Positions 5,963-6,798 of a DNA stretch of 6,798 bases are shown piece after piece. Numbering within the stretch: position 1 is the stretch's first letter; the number at the start of each line of letters is the position of its first letter. The position numbers and the translations under genes were made by a program. Under the pieces are notes generated by a model. It had not been told where the DNA came from, did not search any database, and saw only the letters and a list, made by a program, of their open reading frames with translations. This DNA comes from DATJXG01 sp035500455 (GTDB lineage: Bacteria; Acidobacteriota; Terriglobia; Terriglobales; Acidobacteriaceae), in contig DATJXG010000251.1 in the NCBI GenBank assembly GCA_035500455.1, forward strand, positions 1-6,798. The letters run 5' to 3'.

Positions 5963-6381
5963 TTAGACCTCCATCACATAGCCAATGTTAGGGATTAGAA
6001 TGCTGCACCCGCAGACGAAGGGCTAGTAGCGAGGCGGGTTCCCTTGGGCTTTGAGAAGATGAATAAAAAACTGTTTCAGAAATATACAACACCTGCGCCG
6101 GCGGGCGCGACCCCTTTCACCAGATTCGGGCCGCGGCAGGACATTACGTCAGTCACAACGTTGGCGTGGCAAGTGGCCGCGGGGCGCCGCGTTACGAAGG
6201 CTGCTGCCGCACCTTGAATCGAGAGTTGGCAACAGGCAAGAGACAAAGAAGGCTCGCACGCTCTGTCGCAATGTCTATCTCTATGCGCTACATGCTCTAC
6301 GCCCGAGCGGTTTGATAGTGATTGGATCGCGCCGGTTTGAATTTCGAGCTGGTGCGCGGCGAGTATCATTGAGTTACAGGA
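5963..6381. other. Divergent intergenic region between the PEGA and permease genes
   Basis: About 420 bp with promoters expected in both directions. No gene is supported here; minus-strand frames running in from the permease are antisense shadows. An AT-rich patch lies at 6058-6090. On the plus strand, TTGATA (6312-6317) and TTGAAT (6337-6342) are separated by 19 bp and make only a weak promoter pair for the permease. I see no strong hairpin or repeat. Confidence 0.5.
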
Positions 6382-6798
6382 ATGCGCCTGCTCCTCGACA
6401 TATTTGGCCAGACTCTGCGCATGCTGTGGGCGCATAAACTGCGGTCGTTTCTCACCATGTTCGGTATCGCCTGGGGCGTGGGCTCGCTGCTGCTGCTGGT
6501 CGGGTTGGGCGAAGGTTTCCGCTCGGGCAATCGCAAGCAGTTCAATGAACTCGGGGAAAACGTAATGTTCATCTGGGGCGGCCGCGCCCCGGCGATGAAT
6601 GGCAGCTTCACCAGCCTGCGCCAGTATTACCTCACTGACCGCGACTATCACGACGTAGCCGCCGAATGCCCTGATGTGCGGGCGGTAACCCCGAACATAC
6701 GTCGCAACGATATTCGCGCGGTGAGCGATTTCTATCAGAGCTCGGGGCCGATCTTCGGCGTGTTGCCCGATTTCGCGCAGATTCGCTACGTCCCGCTG
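6382..6798 (+). CDS. MacB-like ABC transporter permease (N-terminal 139 residues, cut by window edge)
   Basis: Open to the right edge with no stop. The protein starts MRLLLDIFGQTLRMLWAHKL. A single transmembrane segment spans about residues 23-43 (FLTMFGIAWGVGSLLLLVGL), followed by GEGFRSGNRKQFNELGENVMF, the start of the periplasmic core domain of MacB/FtsX-type permeases ('LTxxDYxxVAAECPDVRAVTP' at about 84-104). Known for the family: a permease with four transmembrane segments and a large periplasmic domain, working with a separate or fused ATPase in mechanotransmission, export or lipoprotein handling. The ATPase is not in the window; it may lie to the right or elsewhere. The ATG at 6382 is the first possible start after an in-frame TGA (6370-6372), and the N-terminus matches the family. 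Its only Shine-Dalgarno-like sequence, AGGA, touches the ATG, so translation may be weak or leaderless. Confidence 0.88.
   Translation, partial: MRLLLDIFGQTLRMLWAHKLRSFLTMFGIAWGVGSLLLLVGLGEGFRSGNRKQFNELGENVMFIWGGRAPAMNGSFTSLRQYYLTDRDYHDVAAECPDVRAVTPNIRRNDIRAVSDFYQSSGPIFGVLPDFAQIRYVPL

Noticed and set aside
6076..6651. 191-residue minus-strand frame overlapping the permease start
   Set aside because: Its upstream half is antisense to the permease, which has clear family sequence and a transmembrane segment. The frame has no recognisable domain.
1..6798. A single envelope system formed by receptor, PEGA protein and permease
   Set aside because: The genes lie on alternating strands, separated by a tRNA and large gaps, with no shared promoter or visible partner genes. 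Proximity alone is not evidence.

Overview
The window is GC-rich chromosomal DNA. It most resembles a member of the Acidobacteriota (Terriglobia/Koribacter-like). That assignment is inferred from the protein types: a ~1070-residue TonB-dependent receptor with an N-terminal carboxypeptidase-regulatory-like domain, a MacB-type permease beginning with the AHKLRSFLTMFGI block, and a PEGA-domain exported protein. The intergenic gaps also carry many short GC-rich palindromes. No marker gene that would fix the taxonomy is present.

Layout, left to right. A minus-strand 2-hydroxyacid dehydrogenase (D-glycerate dehydrogenase-like) is cut by the left edge, with only its first 54 codons present. A ~400-bp divergent intergenic region follows. 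It holds a clear minus-strand intrinsic terminator in front of the dehydrogenase, a perfect 7+7 palindrome, and a TATAAT box serving the plus-strand gene. That gene (567-1427) is a complete classical short-chain dehydrogenase/reductase (SDR). It converges on a large minus-strand gene (1530-4748) for a TonB-dependent outer-membrane receptor. Upstream of the receptor start are a possible extended -10 and a small palindrome. A plus-strand tRNA-Arg(CCU) with encoded CCA lies at 4914-4990. It is followed by about 370 bp with no credible gene but several hairpins. Next is a minus-strand exported protein with two PEGA-like domains (5357-5962, GTG start), then a 419-bp divergent gap, then the start of a MacB-like ABC permease (plus strand) cut by the right edge.

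The genes do not form one operon: strand alternates at almost every gene, and no shared pathway is visible. The receptor, the PEGA protein and the permease are all envelope proteins, but nothing in the sequence ties them to a single system. I found no mobile element, CRISPR array, phage gene or defence system, and no convincing undescribed multi-gene system. The most noteworthy item is the intrinsic terminator placed inside what should be the 5' leader of the dehydrogenase gene. It suggests transcription attenuation or a short independent RNA.
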